Source: RFSX01 sp965230215 (GTDB taxonomy: Bacteria > Bacteroidota > Bacteroidia > Chitinophagales > Saprospiraceae). From it: a stretch of 64,000 bases of DNA. This document shows positions 1 through 7,882 of the stretch, piece after piece; the stretch's first letter is position 1, and each line of letters opens with the position of its first letter. The stretch lies in the NCBI GenBank assembly GCA_965230215.1, contig CBDDKN010000001.1, forward strand, positions 1,736,001 to 1,800,000, given 5' to 3'. The notes beneath the pieces were generated by a model, which was given only the letters and a program-made list of their open reading frames with translations, was not told where the DNA came from and ran no database searches. Made by a program: the position numbers and the translations under genes.

Positions 1-1
1 T

Positions 2-709
2 CCATTACTCGATCCGGAAATTACGGATCAATATGAGGTGGGTTACAATCTTAATTTCTGGGGCTTTACTGTTTTTAGCAGTTTATACTATAGAAAAACA
101 ACAGCCATCATTGAGCAGATTACAGTCACTGAAGACATGCTGACGGTAAACACTTTTAATAACGTAGGTGAAAACAACTCTATTGGAGTAAACCTATTCA
201 CTTCCAAGTCGATTGGTAAGTTTACCATAAGAGGTGGAGGGGACATTTATACATATGACGCTACAGGAACAATTGAAGGAGAAGCCGTATCAAATCAAGC
301 GCTCTCCTACCGCTTGTTTACCAATGGTGAATACTCCTTCTCAGGATCACTGAAAGCCGACTTTTTTGGTTTCTTTCAAGCTCCTCGATTCACATTACAA
401 GGAGAACAAGCCAGTTTCTCAATATTTGGAATAGGATTCAGAAAAGATTTCAAGAATTCAAGTTTGGGAATAAGAATCATCGAGCCATTCTTTGAATTCA
501 AAAACTTCGATTCAGATGTTACTGGTAATGAATTCAGACAACAAACATCCTTCCAGATACCATTTCGCTCATTTGGCATCAATTACCGTTACAAATTTGG
601 AAAGGTTGATTTCAAAGAACGTAAATCAAAAATCAGAAATTCTGATCAGAAAGCTGGAGATGGCGGTGGTCAGGGCGGTCAAGGAGGCGGTATGATGAAT
701 AATGGCTAA
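2..709 (+). CDS. C-terminal part of an outer-membrane beta-barrel receptor (partial)
   Basis: The reading frame is open to the left edge, so this is the 3' end of a longer gene and no start can be placed. The first visible residues include DPEITDQYEVGYN, the phrase typical of late strands in TonB-dependent-receptor-like barrels of Bacteroidota (outer membrane beta-barrel family, OMP_b-brl type). The rest alternates polar and aromatic residues as membrane strands do. The last strand ends near YRYKFGKVDF and is followed by a basic stretch and a Gly-rich tail (GGGQGGQGGG). It probably sits in the outer membrane, but no plug or substrate can be inferred. A terminator hairpin follows 20 bases downstream. 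Confidence 0.75.
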   Translation, partial: PLLDPEITDQYEVGYNLNFWGFTVFSSLYYRKTTAIIEQITVTEDMLTVNTFNNVGENNSIGVNLFTSKSIGKFTIRGGGDIYTYDATGTIEGEAVSNQALSYRLFTNGEYSFSGSLKADFFGFFQAPRFTLQGEQASFSIFGIGFRKDFKNSSLGIRIIEPFFEFKNFDSDVTGNEFRQQTSFQIPFRSFGINYRYKFGKVDFKERKSKIRNSDQKAGDGGGQGGQGGGMMNNG

Positions 710-727
710 TCTAATCATACGCTTAAC

Positions 728-766
728 AAAAAAGCGGACTAGCTTGCTGAGCTAGTCCGCTTTTTA
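728..766. terminator. bidirectional intrinsic terminator
   Basis: An 11-bp perfect stem (734-744 with 750-760, GC-rich core GCGGACTAGCT, loop TGCTG) is flanked by an A-run on the left and a T-run on the right. It lies between a rightward and a leftward gene that converge, so it can terminate both. Confidence 0.85.
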
Positions 767-781
767 CTTTGAGAGCATAAG

Positions 782-976
782 TCATACGCCATACTTCTCA
801 TGTCTGTAGATAGCATCTAAAATTTCGTTCCTTCTCTGAACTGATTTATTGATGTGATATCTTCTTTCTTTGAGTTGTTTGTACAATCTTATCTTCCAAT
901 GCTTACGCTTGTAGCGCTTAAGCATTTGGTTGATATTCTCTTCTCCGTTTCTTTCAATTATAATATTCTCTGTCAA
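782..976 (-). CDS. divergent second bS21 ribosomal protein
   Basis: This 64-residue basic protein aligns along its whole length with the canonical bS21 encoded at 2310-2498. Shared landmarks are LKRYKRK (residues 19-25), the R/K-rich middle, the SVxRRNE motif and the YR.. KYG ending. bS21 sits on the 30S platform next to the 3' end of 16S rRNA. The start is a TTG at 974-976; the frame is open only three more codons upstream and holds no ATG. Relative to the canonical copy it has a 2-3 residue N-terminal extension, and HWKIRLYKQLKERRY replaces the usual FKRTRVLRELRDRKN region. The conserved Tyr (Y57, equivalent to Y54 of the other copy) is kept. It is the last gene before the 728-766 terminator. 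It could be a specialised or stress-specific S21, or of phage origin. Confidence 0.85.
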   Translation of the reverse strand: MTENIIIERNGEENINQMLKRYKRKHWKIRLYKQLKERRYHINKSVQRRNEILDAIYRHEKYGV

Positions 977-985
977 AATCTGTTT

Positions 986-1165
986 TTATAGTGATTTGCA
1001 ACTGCTGACTGTTTCCCAATAACTCATGCCTCTATAACTCTTACAGCTGCGTCTATTCTCCTGTGTCTTCCATTTCTGAACCGCACTCTGTACTTTTTGC
1101 GCTTCTCTATCTGAATGACAATTTCCTGCTTCGTTCGGAATAAAATTCAATTCTTCGGTTTCCAT
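986..1165 (-). other. possible small or frameshifted gene, unknown function
   Basis: An ATG at 1163-1165, preceded by an A-rich stretch usual for starts here, opens a 59-codon frame beginning METEELNFIPNE. After about 12 codons the protein-like sequence continues better in the neighbouring frame, which is open from 1146 to its TGA at 1024-1026 and reads KQEIVIQIEKRKKY then RVRFRNGRHRRIDAAVRVIEA. Either frame gives only a short basic peptide. The pattern suggests a small gene broken by an indel near 1125-1135, a sequence error, or chance. It lies between the 1251-1607 gene and the second bS21 gene on the same strand. No family is recognised. Confidence 0.25.
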
Positions 1166-1250
1166 AATTTTTTTTGTTGATATAAATAAAATGAATGTTG
1201 CCCCTTATCATGAAGAGACAACATTTATAATTGATAGCCTTTATTATGAT

Positions 1251-1607
1251 TTAAATCGAATGGATCAGTGCATTGATATTGTACTGATTGACGATCTTCT
1301 GAGTAAACATCTTATGACCCTTGGGGGTAAGGAGATGGAGTTTACCTCTTTTCAACCCTGCCATTATACTTAATAATTTCCATCGTGTTACAAGCTTTTG
1401 AACGTTATCGCTCTTGAGTGCTATATCAGTAAAATGCTTTGCGCCGTTGGCTGTCTGGTAAGAAATATCAGCTTGTACAATGGCCTGTGTAGATTTATTG
1501 GTAAATACCCTCGGCTCATCATAACCTTCTGATACAGCCTTTATATTGTGGCTGCCTCTGTTCTTAACCCAATTCAATGCTTTGCTGAAATAGTCTCTCT
1601 TAAACAT
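1251..1607 (-). CDS. hypothetical protein, 118 aa
   Basis: This small soluble basic protein has no signal peptide or membrane segment. It starts at an ATG with an AT-rich upstream region. Features that look conserved are a central ADISYQ..., HFTDIALK (residues 58-65), the stretch KLVTRWKLLSIMAG (71-84) and a near-C-terminal LLTPKGHKMF (92-101). An acidic residue before a beta-strand followed by D..xLK recalls PD-(D/E)xK-type folds, but the spacing is not the classical motif and I do not assign it. It lies upstream of the possible small gene and the second bS21 gene on the same strand, so all three may share a transcript. Confidence 0.6.
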   Translation of the reverse strand: MFKRDYFSKALNWVKNRGSHNIKAVSEGYDEPRVFTNKSTQAIVQADISYQTANGAKHFTDIALKSDNVQKLVTRWKLLSIMAGLKRGKLHLLTPKGHKMFTQKIVNQYNINALIHSI

Positions 1608-1697
1608 ATAATTATTATAGAAATTAAATTAATTATCAATGAATACAGTACTATAACGACTTAAATATCAAAATAGTTCGTACAGAAACTAAATTTT

Positions 1698-2171
1698 TTA
1701 TTTTCCCAACTCACTGATGGTAACGAGAGGTGCTGCATCTATATCTTCAGCGTCCATTAGACTTATAAGCAGATCAATGTTCTTGTCAAGCTCTATAATC
1801 TGTTCTTCAGAAAGCTTGGCCAAGCGATTGGTCATCTTCTCCTGTAAGGTCACAGGGGAGCTTTTCAATAGTTCAGAAGCTTTGGCAGTCAAGGTAACAT
1901 AGGAAGCCCGTCTGTCATCAGGCTTGGGCAATCTGGCTACCAAGCCCTTGAGCTCAAGCCTGGAGATAATGCCTGAAACCGTACTCGCATTCAAGTTGAT
2001 ATGTGACTTTATCTTAGAAGCAGGAGCTCGAAACTCCTCTTGCTCCATAAGGTATTGAAGTATGAGTAGCTGGGGTATGCTGATACCGAGTGCTTTCTCA
2101 ATCTTTTTACTTTCAAGATTAATAGATCGGATGATCTTACGCAGTTTTATAAGTATATCCTGATATTCCAA
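1698..2171 (-). CDS. MarR-family transcriptional regulator
   Basis: A 157-residue protein with the MarR winged-helix layout: a dimerising N-terminal helix, GISIPQLLILQYL (29-41), a helix-turn-helix with INLNASTVSGIISRLELKG and the wing DDRRASYVTLTAKASELL, then a C-terminal dimerisation helix pair. The family usually represses nearby genes and releases DNA on binding small phenolic or oxidant ligands. The start is a TTG at 2169-2171; only three sense codons lie upstream before a stop. The target is not evident, because the flanking genes are ribosomal and unknown small proteins on the same strand. Confidence 0.88.
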   Translation of the reverse strand: MEYQDILIKLRKIIRSINLESKKIEKALGISIPQLLILQYLMEQEEFRAPASKIKSHINLNASTVSGIISRLELKGLVARLPKPDDRRASYVTLTAKASELLKSSPVTLQEKMTNRLAKLSEEQIIELDKNIDLLISLMDAEDIDAAPLVTISELGK

Positions 2172-2250
2172 ATTGCTTTCTTATGGCCTGAAAATAAGAA
2201 GACTTGGATACTTATAAAAGTTGAACTGATCTGGATAGGAGGTGAATAAA

Positions 2251-2284
2251 TTAAAAAAGGGCTTCAAGAAGCTTGAAACCCTAC
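2251..2284 (-). terminator. intrinsic terminator of rpsU
   Basis: On the minus strand an 11-bp stem with one mismatch (AGGGTTTCAAG with CTTGAAGCCCT) is followed by a run of T residues. It lies 26 bases after the rpsU stop. Confidence 0.8.
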
Positions 2285-2309
2285 ATTTATCTTAAGAAAC
2301 TAACCAATA

Positions 2310-2498
2310 CTAGTTAGATCCGTACATTTTCTGTCTGTACTCGGCATTAAGAACTTCATTCCTTCTTCTAACTGAAGGCTTTGTGTAATTCTTTCTGTCT
2401 CTAAGCTCTCTCAATACACGGGTTCTCTTGAATTTTCTCTTATATCTTTTAAGAGCCCTGTCTATCGATTCGTCGCTTTTTACGTTGATTATAAGCAT
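2310..2498 (-). CDS. rpsU: 30S ribosomal protein bS21
   Basis: A 62-residue protein with the canonical bS21 sequence: MLIINV start, ALKRYKRK (15-22), PSVRRRNEVL (41-50) and the AEYRQKMYG ending. bS21 binds the 30S platform; in Flavobacterium johnsoniae it helps bS18 and bS6 hold the anti-Shine-Dalgarno end of 16S rRNA away from mRNA, and the Tyr I recall as the contact residue is present as Y54. The gene has its own promoter (2521-2551), a short leader of roughly 15-20 bases with no Shine-Dalgarno, and its own terminator, so it is monocistronic. A second, divergent copy lies at 782-976. Confidence 0.95.
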   Translation of the reverse strand: MLIINVKSDESIDRALKRYKRKFKRTRVLRELRDRKNYTKPSVRRRNEVLNAEYRQKMYGSN

Positions 2499-2520
2499 AT
2501 CAATTTATTTAATTGCGGCG

Positions 2521-2551
2521 CAAATATAATACTATATGCATTTAATTGCAA
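2521..2551 (-). promoter_or_regulatory. rpsU promoter, Bacteroidota type
   Basis: On the minus strand TTG (2551-2549) is separated by 20 bases from TATATTTG (2528-2521), an exact match to the -7 consensus TAnnTTTG. The predicted transcript start is about 15 bases before the rpsU ATG. Confidence 0.75.
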
Positions 2552-2600
2552 TATTTTTTGAGAACTAAAAAGCAAGAAATTTCAATTATTCTGGGGGGAA

Positions 2601-2631
2601 AATAAAAAAGACCAGCTTTGGAACCGGTCTT
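2601..2631 (-). terminator. orphan leftward terminator-like hairpin upstream of rpsU
   Basis: On the minus strand AAGACCGG pairs with CTGGTCTT (2624-2631 with 2609-2616, one G-T pair) around an 8-base loop and is followed by TTTTTTATTTT. No gene on the minus strand ends just before it, so it either closes a short untranslated RNA or acts upstream of the rpsU promoter. Confidence 0.5.
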
Positions 2632-2819
2632 CGAGATTGAGTAAATAAATCTTCCAGTTTACTGGGGATTTTCCATCCTGATTTAGAACTCTAATATATA
2701 GATAAATTCATATTCATTAATATGATATTAAATAAAAAATAATTTGTTCTACATGAATTTCCTTTCCTACCGGGGTTTATTCCTTATTTAAAATTATTTT
2801 ACTTTATGTTAAAAAAACT

Positions 2820-4058
2820 GTGGACCTGAATCCTGTCATATTAGCCATTCCCATGTACTTCATACTCATGGCTGTGGAATTGATCTATGAAAAGCTCGTG
2901 CACAAGCAGAGCTACAGGGTCAATGATGCCTTAACCAACATATCCACAGGCACACTTCAACAGTTGACCAATACATTTATAAGCCTCTTTAAGATTGGCA
3001 TCTATACATGGGTATATCACACTTTTGCATTTCAGGAAATAGCCCAAACCACCATGAGCTTTATATTGGCTTTGGTCTTGTGGGATCTTTGCTACTACTG
3101 GGAACATAGAATGGCCCACACCATCAATTTATTCTGGGGCGGTCATATAGTACATCATCAAAGTGAAGAATACAATCTCTCAGTAGCATTAAGACAAACA
3201 TCTACTGGCTTTATCTGGGGCTTCCCATTTTTCCTGCCAATGGCCTTGCTGGGTATACATCCAGTTCATTTTGTGCTTGCCGGAGGCATTAACCTACTCT
3301 ACCAATTCTGGATTCACACGGAACATATCAAAAAACTACCACGCTGGTTTGAATATATTTTCAATACACCATCACACCACAGGGTGCATCATGGACGGGA
3401 TCCCAAATATATCGACAAGAACTATGGCGGTATTCTAATTATTTGGGATAGAATATTTGGCAGTTTCAAAGAGGAAGAAGAGCGACCACATTACGGAATT
3501 ACCATCCCTTTAAAAAGCTGGAATCCGGTCTATGCCAACTTCTCTCATTATATCAATCTGGCCAAATGGATGAAAGATATCCGGAACCCCTCAGACGGAT
3601 TAAGACTTTTGTTTAACAAACCAGGTTGGTTTCCAAGTTATATGGGCGGATACAAGGCTGCGGAGGAAGTATCTGATGATTATGTAAAGTATGATCGCAA
3701 GTTCGACAATGTACAATATTATGTATTGGCTCAATTCCTTATTGCCTTGTTGATGAATGCCTTTTATTTCTTCCAGCATAGCAATTTTGATATCGGTCAA
3801 AAAAGTCTTTTTGCAGTCTGGATAGTATACTCTACCATAGTATTTGGCTTTCTCTTTGAGTATCAAAATAGATGGGTAATCATAGCAGAACTGTTGCGAC
3901 TTGCCTGTATTCCAATAATCAGCTCATTGGTAATCTCAAGGCTCATAGATGTTTCGCTTTTAAACGCATTCAGCGCTACAATAACTCTGCTTAGCCTAGT
4001 GGCTTTCATTATGGTATTAAGGAATTCGTATACTTCAGCTCAGTCTCCTGAGCTATGA
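2820..4058 (+). CDS. sterol desaturase / fatty acid hydroxylase family membrane protein
   Basis: A 412-residue integral membrane protein with the di-iron histidine boxes of the fatty acid hydroxylase superfamily: HRMAH (about 97-101), HIVHHQ (about 109-114) and SHHRVHHGRD (about 184-193). Members use iron and oxygen to hydroxylate or desaturate lipids such as sterols, carotenoids or fatty acids; the substrate here is not deducible. Hydrophobic segments occur at the N-terminus and around the boxes, with three or four more in the C-terminal 110 residues. The start is a GTG at 2820; the nearest ATG is out of frame. The 3' end overlaps the convergent gltX by 6 bases. Confidence 0.88.
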   Translation: MDLNPVILAIPMYFILMAVELIYEKLVHKQSYRVNDALTNISTGTLQQLTNTFISLFKIGIYTWVYHTFAFQEIAQTTMSFILALVLWDLCYYWEHRMAHTINLFWGGHIVHHQSEEYNLSVALRQTSTGFIWGFPFFLPMALLGIHPVHFVLAGGINLLYQFWIHTEHIKKLPRWFEYIFNTPSHHRVHHGRDPKYIDKNYGGILIIWDRIFGSFKEEEERPHYGITIPLKSWNPVYANFSHYINLAKWMKDIRNPSDGLRLLFNKPGWFPSYMGGYKAAEEVSDDYVKYDRKFDNVQYYVLAQFLIALLMNAFYFFQHSNFDIGQKSLFAVWIVYSTIVFGFLFEYQNRWVIIAELLRLACIPIISSLVISRLIDVSLLNAFSATITLLSLVAFIMVLRNSYTSAQSPEL

Positions 4059-5585
4059 TGCCATCACATCGAATTGATTGAGTGCCTTTTCCATTCTTGA
4101 TATCACCGCATCCTTACCCAATAAGGCAATCATCTCAAACAAATCCGGACCCGTCAATGAACCACACATCATAACACGCAGGAGTGGCAGGTATACCCCC
4201 ATCTTGAGTTCATTTGAATTGAGATAAGACTTGACTGATTCAGCTAGAGCTTCTGCAGTCCAGTCACCCGATTCTGAAATGAGATTCTGAATGGCGGACA
4301 ACTGCGTTTTGACATCTTCAGAATATCTTTTCCGAACCTGTTTTTCATCGTATGCATCAGGGGCTTCCAGAAGGTATTGCGCACTGCTGAACAATTCATC
4401 ATATCTCTGAATCCTGGGCTTCATCAATCGTGTTAGCTCAAGCAGATATGCATCATCGAAAGCAGAAATAGACTCCGCATCTACGAATGCTCTTGCCTTC
4501 TCAAGGACCAAGGCATCATCATAGGACATAATATATTGCTGATTAAACCAATGGGCTTTCTCAATGTCAAATCGTGCTCCACTCTTAACGATCTGATCCA
4601 AGCTGAATAACTGAACCATTTCATCTCTGCTCATCAGTTCCTGATCGTTTCCAGGATTCCACCCCAACAACACCAGGAAATTCAATAAGGCCTCAGCATC
4701 AAATCCATCCTCACGAAAACCAGCATAGGTCTCCTCCCCTGTCTGCCAAAGCAACGGAAAAACAGGAAATCCAAATTTTGCACCATCTCTTTTACTCAAC
4801 TTACCCTTACCTGTTGGTTTCAGCAATAATGGCAAATGGGTAAATACTGGCGCTTCCCATCCAAAAAATCTATACATCAAAACATGATGTGCAGTACTTG
4901 ACAACCATTCTTCGCCACGTATTACATGGCTTATGTCCATAAGGTGATCATCAACGATATTGGCCAGATGGTAGGTAGGCATACCGTCAGCTTTTAAAAT
5001 CACCTTATCATCCAGCAAGTCTGTATTAAAGCTTACCTCTTCTCTCACCTTGTCTACAAAAGTCACAGTTTCATCAGAAGGCATCTTAAGCCTGATTACT
5101 TTATCCGGAGAATTGGCCATCAGATCATCCAGCTCAGCTCCCTGAATGGTGAGACTGTTTTTCATGAGCGCTCTGGTCCTGTTATCATACTTAGGAGAAT
5201 GATGACCCAAAGCTTCCTGTTCAGTTCTCATACGTGCAAGATCTTCAGAAGAATCAAAGGCATAATAGGCATGGCCTTTTTCAACCAATTCTTCGGCATA
5301 TTTTGTATAGAGATGCTTTCGCTCAGACTGTCTGTAAGGACCATACGCTCCACCTACAACCGGGCTCTCATCCGGATTCAATCCCAGCCAAGCCAGACTC
5401 TCAAGAATATAATCTTCTGCGCCAGGAACATACCTGGTCTGATCCGTATCCTCTATTCTTAATATGAATTGCCCACCATGCTTTTTTGCAAAGAGGTAAT
5501 TATACAATGCTGTTCTTACACCACCAATATGTAATGGGCCTGTCGGACTAGGGGCAAACCTTACTCTTATCTTTTTCTGTTCCAC
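4053..5585 (-). CDS. gltX: glutamyl-tRNA synthetase
   Basis: A 510-residue class I aminoacyl-tRNA synthetase that charges tRNA-Glu. The N-terminus carries APSPTGPLHIGG (HIGH-type signature, residues 11-22). The second ATP-binding signature is KLSKRDG at about residue 262. The tRNA-specificity stretch VIRGEEWLSSTAHHVLMY is present, and the helical anticodon-binding domain fills the last 170 residues. The likely start is a GTG at 5583-5585; no ATG lies in frame between the uvrC stop and this codon. It is the last gene of a leftward array, 63 bases after uvrC. Confidence 0.96.
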   Translation of the reverse strand: MEQKKIRVRFAPSPTGPLHIGGVRTALYNYLFAKKHGGQFILRIEDTDQTRYVPGAEDYILESLAWLGLNPDESPVVGGAYGPYRQSERKHLYTKYAEELVEKGHAYYAFDSSEDLARMRTEQEALGHHSPKYDNRTRALMKNSLTIQGAELDDLMANSPDKVIRLKMPSDETVTFVDKVREEVSFNTDLLDDKVILKADGMPTYHLANIVDDHLMDISHVIRGEEWLSSTAHHVLMYRFFGWEAPVFTHLPLLLKPTGKGKLSKRDGAKFGFPVFPLLWQTGEETYAGFREDGFDAEALLNFLVLLGWNPGNDQELMSRDEMVQLFSLDQIVKSGARFDIEKAHWFNQQYIMSYDDALVLEKARAFVDAESISAFDDAYLLELTRLMKPRIQRYDELFSSAQYLLEAPDAYDEKQVRKRYSEDVKTQLSAIQNLISESGDWTAEALAESVKSYLNSNELKMGVYLPLLRVMMCGSLTGPDLFEMIALLGKDAVISRMEKALNQFDVMAS

Positions 5586-5648
5586 GGTTATTCTTTTCAG
5601 ATGAAGTGCAAATGTCGGAATTTGTTCACTATTATGATAATCTAAGGT

Positions 5649-7454
5649 TTACTCTTCCTCATCCCTAGATTTAAAATACTGAACCAGCTTCTGGTGTATA
5701 TTATTTCCAAAATGTTCAGCAATATCATGAGCCTTACGGATCTTCTTAACCGAACCATAATGCTTCAACAATTTCTCTGCAGTCTTCGTGCCGATTCCTT
5801 CAACGTTGGTCAATTCAGTACCCAAAGCATGACGTGACCTTTGATCTCGGTGAAAAGTGATTGCAAAGCGGTGTGCTTCATTTCTCAGTTGCTGGATAAG
5901 CTTGAGAGATTCAGATTTTTTATTGATGTATAGTGGGATTGGATCTCCCGGAAAATATATTTCTTCCAATCTTTTAGCTATCCCTATCAGAGTTATCTTT
6001 TCCTCAACGCCCAACTCCTTCAGGATATCATAAGCCGCATTCAGCTGTCCCTTGCCTCCATCAATAATAACCAATTGAGGCAGATCAGTTTCTTCTGTAA
6101 TCAAGCGCTTATATCTTCTGCTGACAACCTCCTGCATGGAAGCAAAATCATTAGGGCCTTCAACTGTCTTGATATTAAACTTACGATAGTCACTTTTGGA
6201 TGGTCTTGCATTTTTGAATACGACACAACTCGAGACAGGATGATGGCCTTGTATATTGGAGTTGTCAAAACACTCTATATGATAAGGAAGTACATCCATC
6301 TGCAAATCTTCCTTAAGCGTACTCAGAATACGTTCAGCTGAACTCTTACGTTTGATTTGATTGATCTTCTCCTTTCTCTTCTGAAGAATGAAATATTTGA
6401 GATTCTTATCGGCCAGATCAAGAAGGTGTTTTTTATCTCCTCTTTGTGGCACGGTCACTTTAACATCTTCTATGAGTTTAAGCGGCTTCTGCAATATGAC
6501 CTCAGGCGCTATACTATGATACTTTTCTCTCAAATAGTTGATCGAAAAAATTAATAGATCATCCTCGTTATCGTTCAGGTTAAGTTTCAGTTCAAGATTA
6601 TCTGTATTGATAAGGGAACCATTTACAATCTTCAGATAAGCCACGTATGCCACATCTTCATCAACCTTAAGACAGAATACATCACTGTCCTTGATCGTGG
6701 TATTAACAACTTGAGATTTGGATTGATAGTCAGTCAGGTATTCCAGTTTTTCCTTGTATTCCTGAGCCTGTTCAAATTCAAGCTTCTCTGCGGATTGCTG
6801 AATCTGATTTTTTAAATAATCTCTCACAGGCTTGATCTGCCCTTTTAGAATATTGATAACCTGCCTTATCTTCTCATTGTAATCTTCTTCATCCTCCAAG
6901 CCAACACAGGGCGCCTCACAATTTTTGATATGGTATTCAAGGCAAACTTTAAACTTGTCCGCCTCAATGTTCTCCTGACTCAACTTCAGATTACATGTTC
7001 TGAGCTTGAAAAGTTTTTTGATTACCTCTAGTAATATATTGGCTCTATATTTAGAAGTGTAAGGACCAAAGTATTGAGACCCGTCTTTATAAACACGTCT
7101 GGTAAAGAACACACGAGGAAAGCGTTCTTTCTTGACAACGATATAGGTATAGGTCTTACCATCTTTCAGCATCACATTATAACGGGGCTGAAATTTTTTG
7201 ATCAGTGTGTTTTCAAGCAAAAGCGCATCATGTTCCGTCTCTACGACAGTATACTCAAATCGAGCAGCATTTTTAACCAATGTTTTGGTCTTATACTGTT
7301 GATGCTTTTTCTCACCAAAATAAGAGGCCAGTCTCTTCTTAAGCGACTTGGCTTTGCCTACATAGATTATTGTTTCCTTTTTATCAAGAAAACGATAGAC
7401 ACCCGGCTCGTTGGGTATCTCAGAACTGACTTTTTTATAATCTTCAGTAGTCAA
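5649..7454 (-). CDS. uvrC: excinuclease ABC subunit C
   Basis: A 601-residue UvrC, the nuclease subunit of nucleotide excision repair. The GIY-YIG domain is at the N-terminus (PGVYRF then IIYVGKAKSLKKRL, residues 17-42). Next come the Cys-containing segment CEAPCVG, the UvrB-binding UVR helix (about 210-240), the RNase H-like nuclease core (ECFDNSNIQG and VIIDGGKGQLNAA) and tandem helix-hairpin-helix motifs (VEGIGTKTAEKLLKHYG). Length is normal. The start appears to be TTG at 7452-7454, 14 bases after mgsA, so the two are probably co-transcribed. Confidence 0.96.
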   Translation of the reverse strand: MTTEDYKKVSSEIPNEPGVYRFLDKKETIIYVGKAKSLKKRLASYFGEKKHQQYKTKTLVKNAARFEYTVVETEHDALLLENTLIKKFQPRYNVMLKDGKTYTYIVVKKERFPRVFFTRRVYKDGSQYFGPYTSKYRANILLEVIKKLFKLRTCNLKLSQENIEADKFKVCLEYHIKNCEAPCVGLEDEEDYNEKIRQVINILKGQIKPVRDYLKNQIQQSAEKLEFEQAQEYKEKLEYLTDYQSKSQVVNTTIKDSDVFCLKVDEDVAYVAYLKIVNGSLINTDNLELKLNLNDNEDDLLIFSINYLREKYHSIAPEVILQKPLKLIEDVKVTVPQRGDKKHLLDLADKNLKYFILQKRKEKINQIKRKSSAERILSTLKEDLQMDVLPYHIECFDNSNIQGHHPVSSCVVFKNARPSKSDYRKFNIKTVEGPNDFASMQEVVSRRYKRLITEETDLPQLVIIDGGKGQLNAAYDILKELGVEEKITLIGIAKRLEEIYFPGDPIPLYINKKSESLKLIQQLRNEAHRFAITFHRDQRSRHALGTELTNVEGIGTKTAEKLLKHYGSVKKIRKAHDIAEHFGNNIHQKLVQYFKSRDEEE

Positions 7455-7468
7455 GCGAAAACCGTTTA

Positions 7469-7852
7469 TTATTGATCTTGAAACTTGGATTTAATCCCTC
7501 GAATAAGATAATATGCTGCCTTTGGATTTGTGGCCAAGGGTACATTATGAACATCACACTGACGCATGAGCATCTGCACATCTGGTTCATGGGGATGTTT
7601 ATCCAGTGGATCTCTGAAGAATATGATCAGATCAATATCCCCTGTGGCAACCATAGCTGCAATCTGAGCATCGCCTCCTAGAGGGCCAGATAACAACTTC
7701 TTTACATTAAATCCCTCCTTTTCAATTTTTGAACCCGTTGTGCCGGTAGCATATAAGGTTGCATCCTCCAGGAAGTCCTGATGATTTAATATAAATGAAA
7801 CCATATCTGATTTCTTTCCATCATGTGCAATGAGCGCTATATTAATTTTCAA
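7469..7852 (-). CDS. mgsA: methylglyoxal synthase
   Basis: A 127-residue enzyme that converts dihydroxyacetone phosphate to methylglyoxal and phosphate, a bypass of lower glycolysis under phosphate limitation. The catalytic set is visible: H10 and D11 in IALIAHDGKK, GPLGGDAQI with D61 (Escherichia coli D71), and DPLDKHPHEPD with H88 and D91 (E. coli H98 and D101). ATGTTG (35-40) forms the phosphate-binding loop. It lies 30 bases after queG and 14 before uvrC. Confidence 0.95.
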   Translation of the reverse strand: MKINIALIAHDGKKSDMVSFILNHQDFLEDATLYATGTTGSKIEKEGFNVKKLLSGPLGGDAQIAAMVATGDIDLIIFFRDPLDKHPHEPDVQMLMRQCDVHNVPLATNPKAAYYLIRGIKSKFQDQ

Positions 7853-7882
7853 ACTGTCTTTTTTATTCTGATAAAATTATGG

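Larger units (their letters stand above)
2499..2819. other. 321-base intergenic region between rpsU and the sterol-desaturase gene
   Basis: This stretch holds the rpsU promoter at its left end and a leftward terminator-like hairpin at 2601-2631. The rest (2640-2819) is very AT-rich, with a palindromic CCAGTTTACTGG near 2653-2664. No open frame of useful length starts here on either strand, and I found no clear TAnnTTTG element for the rightward gene. Confidence 0.5.
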
